A DNA stretch of 64,000 nt. It comes from Pseudomonadota bacterium. GTDB lineage: Bacteria > Pseudomonadota > Alphaproteobacteria > Acetobacterales > Acetobacteraceae. Below the pieces are notes generated by a model. It ran no database searches. It saw only the letters and a program-made list of their open reading frames with translations, and was not told where the DNA came from. The stretch spans positions 62,001 through 126,000 of the forward strand of contig JAJZFA010000003.1 of the NCBI GenBank assembly GCA_021805565.1. Direction: 5' to 3'. The translations under genes were made by a program, and so were the position numbers. Shown in pieces: positions 1 through 10,559 of this stretch (its first letter is position 1; every line of letters starts with the position of its first letter).

Positions 1-1140
1 CGTCGTCATCCAGCCCGCCAGCATAGCAACAATGCCCGCTGGTCCCATCGCCACCGCGAAGCGCAGGAACAACCGCTGGTCGTAAAGCTGCCCGCGCCAG
101 CGAAGCCAGGCGCCCAGAACGCCCAGCAACGCCATCAGCATGCCAAGCCCCACCATGATCCGGAACGTCCAGAACACGATGGCCGAATCAGGCCGGTCGC
201 CGGCCGGAAATTCGTCGAGACCGGGAATTTGGCCGTCCCATGTATGGGTCAGGATCAGGCTGCCAAGATGCGGGACTTCGAGTGCGTACAGAGTCTTCCG
301 GGCGGCCATATCCGGCCAGCCGAACAGGATCAGCGGCACGCTTTCGCCGGGCGCGTTCGACCAATGGCCCTCCATCGCCGCGATCTTGGCGGGCTGGTAT
401 TCCAGCGTGTTGTGGCCATGCTCGTCGCCGGCGAAAATCTGGACTGGCGCCACGATCAGCAGCATCCACATCGCCATGGAGAACATCGTTTTGACGCGCG
501 GATTGTCGCGGTATTTCAGCAGATGCCACGCGCCGGCCGAACCGACGAACAAGGCTGTCGCGAGGTAGGCGGCCAGGCCCATATGCACGAGGCGATAGGG
601 GAACGACGGGTTGAAGATCACCTTCAGCCAGTCGGTCGGTACCACCCGGCCGCCGATTATTTCATAGCCTTGCGGCGTCTGCATCCAACTGTTCGACGCC
701 AGGATCCAGGTCATCGACACCACGGTTCCGGCGGCGACCATCAGCGTGGCGAAGAAGTGCAGGCCCGGCCCAACCTTGGTCCAGCCGAACAGCATCACGC
801 CCAGGAAGCCTGCTTCCAGAAAAAATGCGGTCAACACTTCGTAAGCCAGAAGCGGGCCGGTCACGCCGCCCGCGAAGGTGGAAAAATAGCTCCAGTTAGT
901 GCCGAATTCGTAGGCCATGACCAGGCCGGAGACGACGCCCATGGCGAAATTGACCGCGAAGGCCTTCGACCAGAAGTGGTACAGGTCGAGATAGACCGGG
1001 TCTTTCCGGATCAGCCACAGCCCTTCCAGCACCGCCAGATAGCTTCCCAGACCGATGGTGATGGCCGGAAACACGATATGGAAGGAAATCGTGAAACCGA
1101 ACTGAATGCGGGCCAGCATGACCGGGTCGAGATATGACAT
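1..1140 (-). CDS. cydA: cytochrome bd ubiquinol oxidase subunit I (3' part beyond window start)
   Basis: Reverse-strand translation from ATG at 1140: MSYLDPVMLARIQFGFTISFHIVFPAITIGLGSYLAVLEGLW...; open to the window edge. Not in the ORF track because it has no stop inside the window. Confidence 0.9.
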   Translation of the reverse strand, partial: MSYLDPVMLARIQFGFTISFHIVFPAITIGLGSYLAVLEGLWLIRKDPVYLDLYHFWSKAFAVNFAMGVVSGLVMAYEFGTNWSYFSTFAGGVTGPLLAYEVLTAFFLEAGFLGVMLFGWTKVGPGLHFFATLMVAAGTVVSMTWILASNSWMQTPQGYEIIGGRVVPTDWLKVIFNPSFPYRLVHMGLAAYLATALFVGSAGAWHLLKYRDNPRVKTMFSMAMWMLLIVAPVQIFAGDEHGHNTLEYQPAKIAAMEGHWSNAPGESVPLILFGWPDMAARKTLYALEVPHLGSLILTHTWDGQIPGLDEFPAGDRPDSAIVFWTFRIMVGLGMLMALLGVLGAWLRWRGQLYDQRLFLRFAVAMGPAGIVAMLAGWMTT

Positions 1141-1251
1141 TGCCTTCCTTTACACCCAAATTCACCGCCGCCGCTAACGCGCCGCCATGACGATTCGGTG
1201 CGCGCGCCGGTTATTCAAGACGGGGCGGTCGCTTGGCAGCGCCACCGCGTG

Positions 1252-1941
1252 TCAGGCGATCCGCACGGCGCTGCCCCGGCCGATCTCGAAGCTGAACAAA
1301 CGCTCCTTTCCCAGCAGAAACACCCGCCCGCCGCGCGGAAACAGCCGGTTGATCGCCGGATCGCGGACATCCAGGCCGCCGGTATAGGCGCCGAACGCCG
1401 GCATCATCAGCCGCTTGCCGTCGAACACGAAGCAAGGGCGGCTCACCGGCCCAGTGCGGGCTATGATCGTCGCCTTGGGATGGTGATGCCCCACGATTTC
1501 CCCGGCATCCGCCTTCGGAACCGCCTGATGGCGGAACACCAGCGGCGTGTCCGCGTGGGTGTCCACCCATGCGCCGCCCAGTCCGTTTTGCGGAACCGGA
1601 TCGTGGTTGCCCAGCACCCAGATGAACCGGTGCGCCCGCGTCATCGCGCGCAGCCGGTCTTGCTCGCTGGCCGGCAGCCGGTCCGCCCCCTGCGCATCGT
1701 GGAACGAATCGCCCAGTGCGATCACCGCCGCCGGCGACCAGCGGCGCAGCAGCAGGGCCAGCCGGTCCAGCGTCGCATGGGTATCCCAGGGCGGCAGCAA
1801 CATGCCGCGCCGAGCGAAGGAGGAGCCTTTTTCCAGATGCAGGTCGGATACGATCAGCATCCGTCGGTCCGGCCAGAACAGCGCGCCCATCGGATCGAGC
1901 ATCAGCCGTTCCCCGGCCAAATGGATCGGCGCCGCCGTCAC
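1252..1941 (-). CDS. pdeM: ligase-associated DNA damage response endonuclease PdeM (metallophosphoesterase)
   Basis: Metallophosphoesterase motifs (IVSDLHLEKG, ALGDSFHD, LGNHD, GHHHP); 4-bp overlap with upstream helicase. Confidence 0.85.
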   Translation of the reverse strand: MTAAPIHLAGERLMLDPMGALFWPDRRMLIVSDLHLEKGSSFARRGMLLPPWDTHATLDRLALLLRRWSPAAVIALGDSFHDAQGADRLPASEQDRLRAMTRAHRFIWVLGNHDPVPQNGLGGAWVDTHADTPLVFRHQAVPKADAGEIVGHHHPKATIIARTGPVSRPCFVFDGKRLMMPAFGAYTGGLDVRDPAINRLFPRGGRVFLLGKERLFSFEIGRGSAVRIA

Positions 1942-4418
1942 GAAAACAAATCCGCGTGCCGGACGCGACGCTGGATGCCGGACCGATGGAGAGTTCGGAC
2001 GGCCAGCGGTTCCGCCTGACCGGTGGCCTCCGCGATCATGGCTTCGGCCTCGGCTAGCATGGCATCCTCATCGGTATCCGAACGCACGCTTTCCCGCCCG
2101 ATTTCCAGCAGCACCGGCACCGCCAGCGGCGAAACCCGCGACAGCGCCATATGCACGATACGCCCCTTCGCCCGGGCAAGCATGCCGGCGATGCGACCCA
2201 CATCCAACAGCCCGCTCGCCGCGTCCGCCCTGGTCGCCCGCAGCAGGATATGGTCGGGTTGGTGACGGCGCAGCACCTCATAGATCAGGTCGCTGTTCAC
2301 CGTCACCTGCCGGCGATTCTTGTCCGCCCCCGGCAGGTGACGCTGGATCAGCCCGGCGATCACCGCGACGTTCCGGAATGTGCGCTTCAGCATGGAACTG
2401 TCGGCAAGCCACGATTCCAGGTCGTCGCCCAGCATGTCCTGATCGAACAGCGCGGCCACATCGCGCGGCGGATTGGCCGACCATATGCCCAGCACGTAAT
2501 CGGTGGCGACAAAACCCAGCGGAACGAACCCGGCGCGTTCCATGCGTTTGGTAATCAGCATGCCAAGGGTCTGGTGGGCGTTGCGGCCCTCGAAGCAATA
2601 GGCGACCAGATACCAGCGATCGCCGCGTGGAAACGTTTCCACCAGCAGATCGTCGCGGCCCGGCAACCGAGACACCCCACGCTGCAAATTCAGCCACTCC
2701 CGCACCTGCTCGGGAAACAATTTCCATGTGTCCGGATTTTGCAGCAGCCCCCGCACACCGTCGGCGAGGTTGGTGGTCAGCGGCATGCGTCCGCCCTGGT
2801 AAGCCGGGACCATCGGATCGCCGTCGCCGCCTTCCATACATTCGCATGCCATGTCGCGGATACGAATGAAGCGCAGCAGCCGGCCCGCGAACATGAACGT
2901 ATTGCCCGGACGGAGCATATTGACGAAATATTCCTCGATCTCCCCAAGCGTGGGACCGAACCCGCGCTTGCCCGTCAGTTTCACCTTCAGCACCGGGGCT
3001 TCGACGATGGTGCCGATATTCATCCGAAGCGCGGCAGCAGTGCGAGCGTTGCGAACATGCAGCCGGCCCTCGCTGTCGCGGAACAGTTTCTTCCATTGGT
3101 CGTAGGCTTGCAGCGCATAGCCGCCGTCCTCGGCGAATTGCAGTACGTCGTCGAAATCCCGCCGGGTCAGGGCGGCGTACGGCGCGGCCGAAACGACTTC
3201 GCGGTAGGCGTCGTCCGGTAGGAACGGGGCGGAACAGGCCAGGCACAGCAAATGCTGAGCAAGCACGTCGAGGCCACCAGGGCGGGGCGGGTCGCCGTCC
3301 AGTGCGCGAGCGGCGACACCCAGGATCGCGGCTTCGCATTCCAGGACCTCGAACCGGTTCGCCGGCACCAGGATGGCTTTCGACGCCTCATCCATCCGGT
3401 GATTTGCTCGGCCAACCCGTTGCAGCAGGCGGGATACGCCTTTCGGGGCACCGACCTGAATGACCTGATCGACGCCGCCCCAGTCGATGCCCAGGTCCAG
3501 CGACGACGTGGCGATAACGGCACGCAGGCTGCCGGCGGCCATGGCGGCTTCGACCTTGCGCCGCTGGTCCACCTCCAGCGACCCGTGGTGCAGCGCGATC
3601 GGCAGGGTGGTGTCGTTCAGCTTCCACAGCGCCTGGAACATCAGTTCGGCCTGCGCCCGCGTGTTGACGAAGACGATCGTCATGCCCGCCTGACGGATGT
3701 GCCGGAGTACGTTTGGCGCGGCCTCCAGCCCCATGTGGCCGGACCAGGACAGGCGGCCATCAGGAAGGGCGATAGTTATTTCGGGCGGGGCGCCGTCCGC
3801 GATTTCGATGCGGCGCGACGCGCCGATGAAGGCCTGGATGGCGGCGGGATGCGCGACGGTGGCCGAGAGGCCAACGCGGCGGGCGTTGGGCGCCAGCGTG
3901 GCGAGGCGGGCCATCCCTAGGGCGAGTTGGTCGCCGCGCTTGGTGCCCGCCAGCGCATGGACCTCGTCGATGACGATGCAGGACAGCGTGGCGAAGAAGC
4001 TGGGTGCGCCGGGCAGGGAAATCAGGACCGCGAGGCTTTCCGGCGTGGTGAGCAGGATGTGCGGCGGTTCGGCTTTCTGCCGTGCCCGGCGATTGGCCGG
4101 GGTGTCGCCGGTGCGGGCCTCGATCCTGATGGGAAGGTCCATGTCCTGAACCGGACGGGTCAGGTTGCGGGCTATGTCGGTGGCCAGCGCCTTCAACGGG
4201 CTGACATACAGCGTGTGCAGGCCGGGGCGGGGGTTTTGCGCCAGATCGACCAGACTGGGCAGAAAGCCGGCCAGGGTCTTGCCGCCGCCGGTGGGGGCGA
4301 TCAGCAGGACGCTTTCTCCGGCCTGGGCGGCGTCGAGCATTGCCAGTTGATGGGGGCGCGGTGCCCAGCCCTGGGTGGCGAACCATCGCACGAATTGTTC
4401 GGGTAATGTTCCGGGCAT
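1938..4418 (-). CDS. ligase-associated DNA damage response DEXH-box helicase (Lhr-like)
   Basis: Walker A APTGGGKTLAG, DEVHA box, ATSSLDLGIDWGGVDQVIQVG, QRVGRANHR; likely start at ATG 4418 (MPGTLPEQFVRWF). Confidence 0.88.
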   Translation of the reverse strand: MPGTLPEQFVRWFATQGWAPRPHQLAMLDAAQAGESVLLIAPTGGGKTLAGFLPSLVDLAQNPRPGLHTLYVSPLKALATDIARNLTRPVQDMDLPIRIEARTGDTPANRRARQKAEPPHILLTTPESLAVLISLPGAPSFFATLSCIVIDEVHALAGTKRGDQLALGMARLATLAPNARRVGLSATVAHPAAIQAFIGASRRIEIADGAPPEITIALPDGRLSWSGHMGLEAAPNVLRHIRQAGMTIVFVNTRAQAELMFQALWKLNDTTLPIALHHGSLEVDQRRKVEAAMAAGSLRAVIATSSLDLGIDWGGVDQVIQVGAPKGVSRLLQRVGRANHRMDEASKAILVPANRFEVLECEAAILGVAARALDGDPPRPGGLDVLAQHLLCLACSAPFLPDDAYREVVSAAPYAALTRRDFDDVLQFAEDGGYALQAYDQWKKLFRDSEGRLHVRNARTAAALRMNIGTIVEAPVLKVKLTGKRGFGPTLGEIEEYFVNMLRPGNTFMFAGRLLRFIRIRDMACECMEGGDGDPMVPAYQGGRMPLTTNLADGVRGLLQNPDTWKLFPEQVREWLNLQRGVSRLPGRDDLLVETFPRGDRWYLVAYCFEGRNAHQTLGMLITKRMERAGFVPLGFVATDYVLGIWSANPPRDVAALFDQDMLGDDLESWLADSSMLKRTFRNVAVIAGLIQRHLPGADKNRRQVTVNSDLIYEVLRRHQPDHILLRATRADAASGLLDVGRIAGMLARAKGRIVHMALSRVSPLAVPVLLEIGRESVRSDTDEDAMLAEAEAMIAEATGQAEPLAVRTLHRSGIQRRVRHADLFS

Positions 4419-5077
4419 CGGCGCAGATAAGCACGCGCTGTATGTGCGGGGCAATGATTTGCGAAGATCGGTCGTGGGTTGGGTTGAGGGGCCGTGCAAC
4501 GGTCGGCAAACCGGAGGAAGACGGTGCGTGGCGGGGATGGGCGGTTTGAGGCAAGTCCAAGTTATTGTGGGTTCGCGCACTGTACTCCGACCGGATTTTG
4601 CAGTCGCCACCAAGCCAAAATTCGTTTCCGCCTTAATTTTCAAATCCGGCTGAATCGGGTGTTATCGGAGAATGGAACGGCGCGAACCTGCCATCGAACT
4701 GGCATCGCAGCGCTGGAGGGGCGGATCGCGGAACTGAGCCGCCCGCCGAAAACACCGACAATTCCTCCCAACCTCCGGCCGGGACAGATCGCGCGCGGCG
4801 CGAGAGGCGCCCTGGAGCAAGCCGGGGATTGCCCCAAACCCCGACCGCGTGACCGACCGCAGGCTGGCGGCCTGTCCGGCATGCGCTGCGATATTCCCGG
4901 ACGCATCGCAAACCTCTCGACAGGTCCAGGATCGTATCGAGTTACCGCCGGTTCGTCCCGGTCTGCTTGCGCCGGGAATGAGTCCGCCCGGAGTATGGCC
5001 GCGGGCACTGTAACCGGCTTTGGACGAAGGTTTTGCAGCAGCCTGGCAGGTGTTGGACGTGTTTCCCGACCGCCCTC

Positions 5078-6043
5078 CTACTCGAACCGTCCCAGCCGCA
5101 CCGCCGTATGCCCGCGGCTCGGTCGCAGACTGGGCATGACCAGCAGGCACTCATCGTGCGGCGTTCGAATTTCGACATCGCCGTCAACCGCTATCAACGT
5201 GCCGCGGCGCGCGATTATGTCGCCGCCGCGGAAGGCCTGCACGAACGCGAAGTCCGGCGTCATTGCCGTTACCGCGGTCGTGACCGTCGCCACCCGCGAC
5301 GGCCCCCCGGCCGGAACAGGCGGAAGCGGCGCATCCGGTCCGGCGACGCACAAATGCCGCAACAGCCCGGCTACGCTGGAGCGCATCGTATCGACGGTGG
5401 CCTGCTCCCAGTGCTGCCCCGCCTCGACGAGACACGCGGTATAAGGTGTGTCGTTACGGGCGAACCGCGGGTAGTCGATCATCCGCCGTCCGTTGGCATG
5501 CCCATGATCGGCGACCACCAGCGACGGCGTGCCGATCGCGCGGGCGATGGCCCTGCCCTTGGCCGGCACGCCGCTCAGGATCAGCGCATCCGACGGCCAC
5601 AGCATGGAATGCAGGTCCAGCAGCACATCGGCCGAATCGATAAAGCGACGGATGTCGCGGGCGCGGTCCAATTCGATCGAGTGGCGCGGCCCGTTCAAAA
5701 TCGCCTCGTCCCAGACCCGGTTCATGTCTTCGTCGATAAAGCGCGATGCCGTCGGGCGCAGAGGGTCGAACCGGTCGAATGCCGCCAGATTCAGGAAACA
5801 GAACGACAATTGCCCGCAAGACGGGGTAAGGCCGGCGCGCATAAGGCTGTCCAGCACGATGGCGCCCGCAATCTCATTGCCATGCATCAGCGACAACAAG
5901 GCCACATGCGGGCCAGGACGGTGCGAGTCCCGCGTCGTAACGCCCGCTATCCCGGTATTGCCGTCCCGCCATGGCGACAGGTCCGGCGGGGAAAGCCGGA
6001 CCTTGAACTCGGGCAACGCGGAGGGCGAGGGAAGGAGGACCAT
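5078..6043 (-). CDS. succinylglutamate desuccinylase/aspartoacylase (M14-like) family protein
   Basis: HGNEIAG zinc motif, FIDEDMNR, LLDLHSM; adjacent to argE-like gene on same strand. Confidence 0.75.
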   Translation of the reverse strand: MVLLPSPSALPEFKVRLSPPDLSPWRDGNTGIAGVTTRDSHRPGPHVALLSLMHGNEIAGAIVLDSLMRAGLTPSCGQLSFCFLNLAAFDRFDPLRPTASRFIDEDMNRVWDEAILNGPRHSIELDRARDIRRFIDSADVLLDLHSMLWPSDALILSGVPAKGRAIARAIGTPSLVVADHGHANGRRMIDYPRFARNDTPYTACLVEAGQHWEQATVDTMRSSVAGLLRHLCVAGPDAPLPPVPAGGPSRVATVTTAVTAMTPDFAFVQAFRGGDIIARRGTLIAVDGDVEIRTPHDECLLVMPSLRPSRGHTAVRLGRFE

Positions 6044-6056
6044 CGGTTATGTTGGA

Positions 6057-7235
6057 TCAGATCAGCAGCCGCCCGGCAAGACGCCGGATAAACCGATCGC
6101 AGGACTCCAGTTCCGCCTCCGCGATCCACTCGTCCGGCTGATGGGCCTGGGCGATATCGCCGGGACCGCAGACAATCGTTGGAATGCCGACGCTTTCGAA
6201 CAATCCGCCCTCGGTGCCATAGGCGACCTTGCCCGCGCTGTTGGACCCCAGGGTCTGCTTCACCGCGGTTGCCAGCGGGTGATCGGGCGGCAGCGACATG
6301 CCGGGCAATTCGAGTGCCAGATCGAACACGAAGCCGCAGTCCGGATGCACGGCTTTCATCGCCGGTTCGATGGTGTCCGCCACAAAGGCGCGCAGCCGGT
6401 CCAAATGAAGATACGGCGAATCGCCCGGAATGGGCCGCCATTCCATCGTGAACGCGGCGTGTCCGGGAATGATGTTCAAAATGGTGCCCCCTTCCACCGT
6501 ACCCACATGAACGGTGGTGTGGGGCGGATCGAACCCGTCCAAAAAGGGGCCTTCTTCCGCCAGACGGCGGCCTTCGCGGGCGATCCAGGCAATCGCCTCG
6601 CCGGCACACTGCACGGCATTGACACCTTTCGCCGGTTCGCTGGAATGGCCGGTCAGACCGCGTACCGTCACGTTGACGTTGAGCTTTCCCTTGTGCGCCA
6701 GGATCGGCTTCATGCCCGATGGTTCGCCCACCACGCACAGGTCGGGGCGCAGGCCGGACTGTGCTATGTCCTCGATCAGGCGCCTGGCACCCCAGCAACC
6801 GACCTCTTCGTCGTAGCTGATGAACAAATGCAACGGGCGGACCAGCGGCAGGGCCTGGAAATCCGGCACGGCGGACAGGCAGGCGGCGACGAAACCCTTC
6901 ATGTCGCAACTGCCGCGGGCGAACAGCCTGCCGTCGCGGCGGCGCAGGGCGAACGGGTCGCCGGTCCAGGCCTGGCCATCGACCGGGACGGTATCGACAT
7001 GGCCGCTGAGCGCCAGGCCGCCGGCCGCGACAGGGCCGATGATGGCGTGCAGGTTGGCCTTTTGTCCGTCCGGGCTGGTGCTGACGCGATACGGCACGCC
7101 GAATCCGTCGAGATAATCCCGGATGAACCCGACCAGCGGCAGGTTGGAATTGCGGCTGGTGGTGTCGAACGCCACCAGCTTTTCCAATAGAACGGCAGTC
7201 GTCATGCGGGCGGTAGCGAGTCCGGCGGTTGTCAT
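6057..7235 (-). CDS. argE: acetylornithine deacetylase (M20 family)
   Basis: SGHVDTVPVDGQAWTGDPF, GSCDMKGF, YDEEVGCWGA, VGEPS, GTEGGLF motifs. Confidence 0.85.
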   Translation of the reverse strand: MTTAGLATARMTTAVLLEKLVAFDTTSRNSNLPLVGFIRDYLDGFGVPYRVSTSPDGQKANLHAIIGPVAAGGLALSGHVDTVPVDGQAWTGDPFALRRRDGRLFARGSCDMKGFVAACLSAVPDFQALPLVRPLHLFISYDEEVGCWGARRLIEDIAQSGLRPDLCVVGEPSGMKPILAHKGKLNVNVTVRGLTGHSSEPAKGVNAVQCAGEAIAWIAREGRRLAEEGPFLDGFDPPHTTVHVGTVEGGTILNIIPGHAAFTMEWRPIPGDSPYLHLDRLRAFVADTIEPAMKAVHPDCGFVFDLALELPGMSLPPDHPLATAVKQTLGSNSAGKVAYGTEGGLFESVGIPTIVCGPGDIAQAHQPDEWIAEAELESCDRFIRRLAGRLLI

Positions 7236-7323
7236 CGCTCGATCTTATACCGGCTGGGGCCGGCGGCAACCGGGGAGGATGCCTCCGGCCGGACGATGAC
7301 GGCCTTGCCGACGCCCGGCGGGT

Positions 7324-8169
7324 TTACCGGTCCGCTTTACCCGCCGACAGCTCGCCTGCCAGCGGTGCGTGGTTTAGCAACGCGGCCAGAATGGTACCTC
7401 CCGCTGCATTGCCCAGCAATGTCGGGATAAAGAACCGCGTCAGATAATCGCCGATGGTTGCATGACCGGTGAAGACGCCGAATGCGGCCTCCACCGATCC
7501 GGCGACGATATGCGGAAACTGGCAAATGGCGATAAGATAGGTTAGCAGGATTATAATCAGCGGACGGCTTGTACGCGCGGATGGCAGCAGCCAGACCATC
7601 AGCCCGATCAGCCAGCCTGCCGATCCTCCGGTTATCGCTGTGTGCCAGAATGGGCCCTCCAGCGCATGGCCGGACAGGTCCGCCATGGCCTGCATGGTCG
7701 ATCCGGGAAAAATGCCCGGCTGAGCGGCGATAGCGGCGAAAACCCAGGTGGCGGCGATGTTCGCGGCCAAAACGACGGTCCAGACCCGCAAAGTCAGTAA
7801 AACCGTATGCAGGTTCCGCCGTGTCAGGGCGGGGATCAGCGCGGTCAATGTGGTTTCGGTAAAAAGCTGCTGGCGCCCCAGGATAACGATCAAAAATCCG
7901 ACCGAATAGCCGAAACCGGAAACGAGCGGACGCCATGGCGTGTCGGGCAGACGCGCCTGCACGGTTGCCTGCGCCAGGAATGAAAAGCCGATGGACAGGC
8001 CGGCGGCGATCCCCGACCAGATCAGCCCGTTCAGGGAACGATCGAGTTCTTCCTCGCCCTGCGCCCGGATGATTTCGTGAATGACCAGCGGGCCCATCGG
8101 GGCGCCGGCCGCCGCCTGGCGCTGCTCTTTCCGGTCCAGATGGGGGGAGTTTTCTCCGGCTTCGCTCAT
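7324..8169 (-). CDS. formate/nitrite transporter (FNT) family protein
   Basis: FNT-like membrane protein (GLIWSGIAAGLSIGFSFLAQA, GFLIVILGRQQLFTETTLTALIPAL, PHIVAGSVEAAFG). Start uncertain (8169 or 8238). Confidence 0.75.
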   Translation of the reverse strand: MSEAGENSPHLDRKEQRQAAAGAPMGPLVIHEIIRAQGEEELDRSLNGLIWSGIAAGLSIGFSFLAQATVQARLPDTPWRPLVSGFGYSVGFLIVILGRQQLFTETTLTALIPALTRRNLHTVLLTLRVWTVVLAANIAATWVFAAIAAQPGIFPGSTMQAMADLSGHALEGPFWHTAITGGSAGWLIGLMVWLLPSARTSRPLIIILLTYLIAICQFPHIVAGSVEAAFGVFTGHATIGDYLTRFFIPTLLGNAAGGTILAALLNHAPLAGELSAGKADR

Positions 8170-8345
8170 GATCGCTCGCTTCGGCGTGAAGCGCCTTAAA
8201 CGCGCGATGCGAGCGGCCGTTGAAGCGCGGTGGATCACGTTGACGAAGATGCCGAACCGGTGCTGCCGCCATTACGAACCGTGACCGGAACGGGTAACGG
8301 CGACGATCGGCAAACCATGTCCCAAGCGGAGCGGAACGCCAGATG

Positions 8346-8819
8346 TCACAATCCCAGATCGCTCAGGCCCGGATGATCCGCCGGGCGCGGTGCGCTCCGG
8401 TCCCAAAGAAACAACCGGTTCCCGGCGTCGATAGGCACGTCGTTTATGCTGGCGTGGCGAACCCGCATCAGGCCGAGGGCATCGAATTCCCAGTTTTCAT
8501 TGCCGTACGCCCGGAACCACTGACCCGATTCATCGCGATACTCGTAAGCAAACCGCACCGCGATCCGGTCGCCGCCGAACGCCCACAATTCCTTGATCAG
8601 CCGGTACTCCTGCTCGCGACTCCACTTGCGCGTCAGAAAGGCAACGATTGCCGGGCGGCCCTGCAGGAATTCGCTGCGGTTGCGCCAAACGCTGTCCTGC
8701 GTATAGGCCAGCGCCACGCGCCCAGGGTCGCAACTGTTCCAGCCATCCTCGGCGCCGCGCACTTTCTGGCGCGCGGTTTCAGCGGTGAACGGCGGCAGCG
8801 GCGGACGTTCTGCTAACAT
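8346..8819 (-). CDS. DUF1348 / nuclear transport factor 2-like protein
   Basis: [60 protein letters not shown]. Confidence 0.8.
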   Translation of the reverse strand: MLAERPPLPPFTAETARQKVRGAEDGWNSCDPGRVALAYTQDSVWRNRSEFLQGRPAIVAFLTRKWSREQEYRLIKELWAFGGDRIAVRFAYEYRDESGQWFRAYGNENWEFDALGLMRVRHASINDVPIDAGNRLFLWDRSAPRPADHPGLSDLGL

Positions 8820-8831
8820 AATCAGTGTCCT

Positions 8832-10376
8832 TTACCGGTCGATCAAAGAATGGCCGGTCATTTCGGCCGGTTGCGGAACACCCATCAGGTCCAGCAATGT
8901 AGGCGCCAGATCGGCCAGCCGTCCATCGTGGATCGCGGTCGCGCCGCCGCCCATCAGTACCACCGGCACCGGATTCGTGGTGTGCGCGGTATGCGGGCCG
9001 CCGGTTGCCGGGTCTTTCATCAACTCGCAATTGCCATGATCGGCGGTGACCAGCAGCGCCCCACCCTGGCGCTGTATTGCCGCCGCGATGCGGCCGAGGC
9101 CGGTATCCACGGTTTCCACCGCCTTGATCGCCGCCGCCAGCACGCCGGTATGGCCCACCATGTCGGGGTTGGCGAAATTCAGCACGATCAGATCGAACTT
9201 GCCCGACCCGATCGCCGCCACCGCTTTGTCGGTCAGTTCGGACGCGGACATTTCCGGCTGCAAGTCGTAAGTGGCCACCTTGGGCGACGGCACCATGATC
9301 CGTTCCTCGCCCGGAAACAGCGATTCCTGCCCGCCATTCAGAAAATACGTCACATGGGCGAATTTCTCGGTTTCCGCCATCCGCAACTGCGTCCTGCCGG
9401 CGTTGGCAACCACCTCGCCCAAAATATTCGTCAGCTTATCCGGCGCGAACAGCACGCCCAGAAACGGCGCCAGCGCATCCGAATAGCGCGTCATCCCCAC
9501 TGCAGCCGCGAACGTGCGGACATGCGCGCGCGCGAACCCATCGAACGCGGGATCCAGCAGCGCGGCCAGAATTTCGCGCACCCGGTCAGCCCGGAAATTG
9601 AAACAAAGTATCGCGTCGCCGTCATTCATTCCGGCATAATCGCCGATAACCGAAGCAGGAACGAACTCGTCGAATTTTCCGCCGGCATAAGCAGCCGCGA
9701 TCGCCGCTTCGGCCGATACCGCATGCGCCCCCATTCCATCGGCGATGGCGCCATACGCCTGCGAAACCCGGTCCCATCGCTTGTCGCGGTCCATCGCGAA
9801 ATAGCGGCCGACGACGGTCGCGACGGTCACGCCCGGTGGCAGCGCGGCCTGCAGGCGCGTCAGGTCGGCGGCGGCCGATTGCGGCGGCGTGTCGCGGCCG
9901 TCGGTAATCGCATGGACCAACGTCCTGACGCCGGCGGCGTGCAGATAGCCGGCGATGGCCGCTGCATGATCCTGATGCGCATGCACGCCGCCGGGCGAGA
10001 CCAGCCCGATCAGATGGCACGTGCCGCCGGTTTTCCGCAGCGCATCCACCAGCGCGGTGAACGCGGGCGCTCTTGCGATGCTGCCGTCCGCCACCGCGTC
10101 GCCGATTTTAACAAGTTCCTGCTTCACCACGCGCCCGGCACCGATATTCAGGTGTCCGACCTCGGAATTGCCCATCTGGCCGTCCGGCAGTCCGACATCG
10201 CGGCCGGACGTGCGCAGGAACGCATGCGGACCCGCATTCCATAACCCGGAGAAGGTTGGGGTTTTCGCGAGGCGCACGGCATTGTCCGCGCTGTCCTCCC
10301 GCCAGCCGAAGCCGTCCAGGATCGCCAGCATCACCGGTCGGGCCACCATGTTCGCGCGCTTCCTTCTATTTGCCAT
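8832..10376 (-). CDS. gpmI: 2,3-bisphosphoglycerate-independent phosphoglycerate mutase
   Basis: LAILDGFGWREDSADNAV, PDGQMGNSEVGHLNIGAGRVV, ITDGRDTPP, NFANPDMVGHTG, TADHGNCE. Confidence 0.93.
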   Translation of the reverse strand: MANRRKRANMVARPVMLAILDGFGWREDSADNAVRLAKTPTFSGLWNAGPHAFLRTSGRDVGLPDGQMGNSEVGHLNIGAGRVVKQELVKIGDAVADGSIARAPAFTALVDALRKTGGTCHLIGLVSPGGVHAHQDHAAAIAGYLHAAGVRTLVHAITDGRDTPPQSAAADLTRLQAALPPGVTVATVVGRYFAMDRDKRWDRVSQAYGAIADGMGAHAVSAEAAIAAAYAGGKFDEFVPASVIGDYAGMNDGDAILCFNFRADRVREILAALLDPAFDGFARAHVRTFAAAVGMTRYSDALAPFLGVLFAPDKLTNILGEVVANAGRTQLRMAETEKFAHVTYFLNGGQESLFPGEERIMVPSPKVATYDLQPEMSASELTDKAVAAIGSGKFDLIVLNFANPDMVGHTGVLAAAIKAVETVDTGLGRIAAAIQRQGGALLVTADHGNCELMKDPATGGPHTAHTTNPVPVVLMGGGATAIHDGRLADLAPTLLDLMGVPQPAEMTGHSLIDR

Positions 10377-10559
10377 GCGGTCTGTGCGTGCGTAGCGTTC
10401 CCGTCGTCGATGAACAAGCCTTCCGTGCGGCAGCGCCCGCCCCAACATGAGTATCCTGGCGAGCTGGCCGGACTCGACGCGCCTGAAAGCCGGACGCATA
10501 TTTTTCGCACTAACACGGTGCGGCGGCAATCGCGGCGCCACCAACCGCATCGGCCACTA

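Noticed and set aside
229-1137. 302-aa + strand ORF
   Set aside because: Antisense shadow of cydA, whose minus-strand translation is clearly cytochrome bd subunit I.
5947-7269. 440-aa alternate-frame minus ORF over argE
   Set aside because: Frame-shifted shadow of the argE frame; no family motifs.
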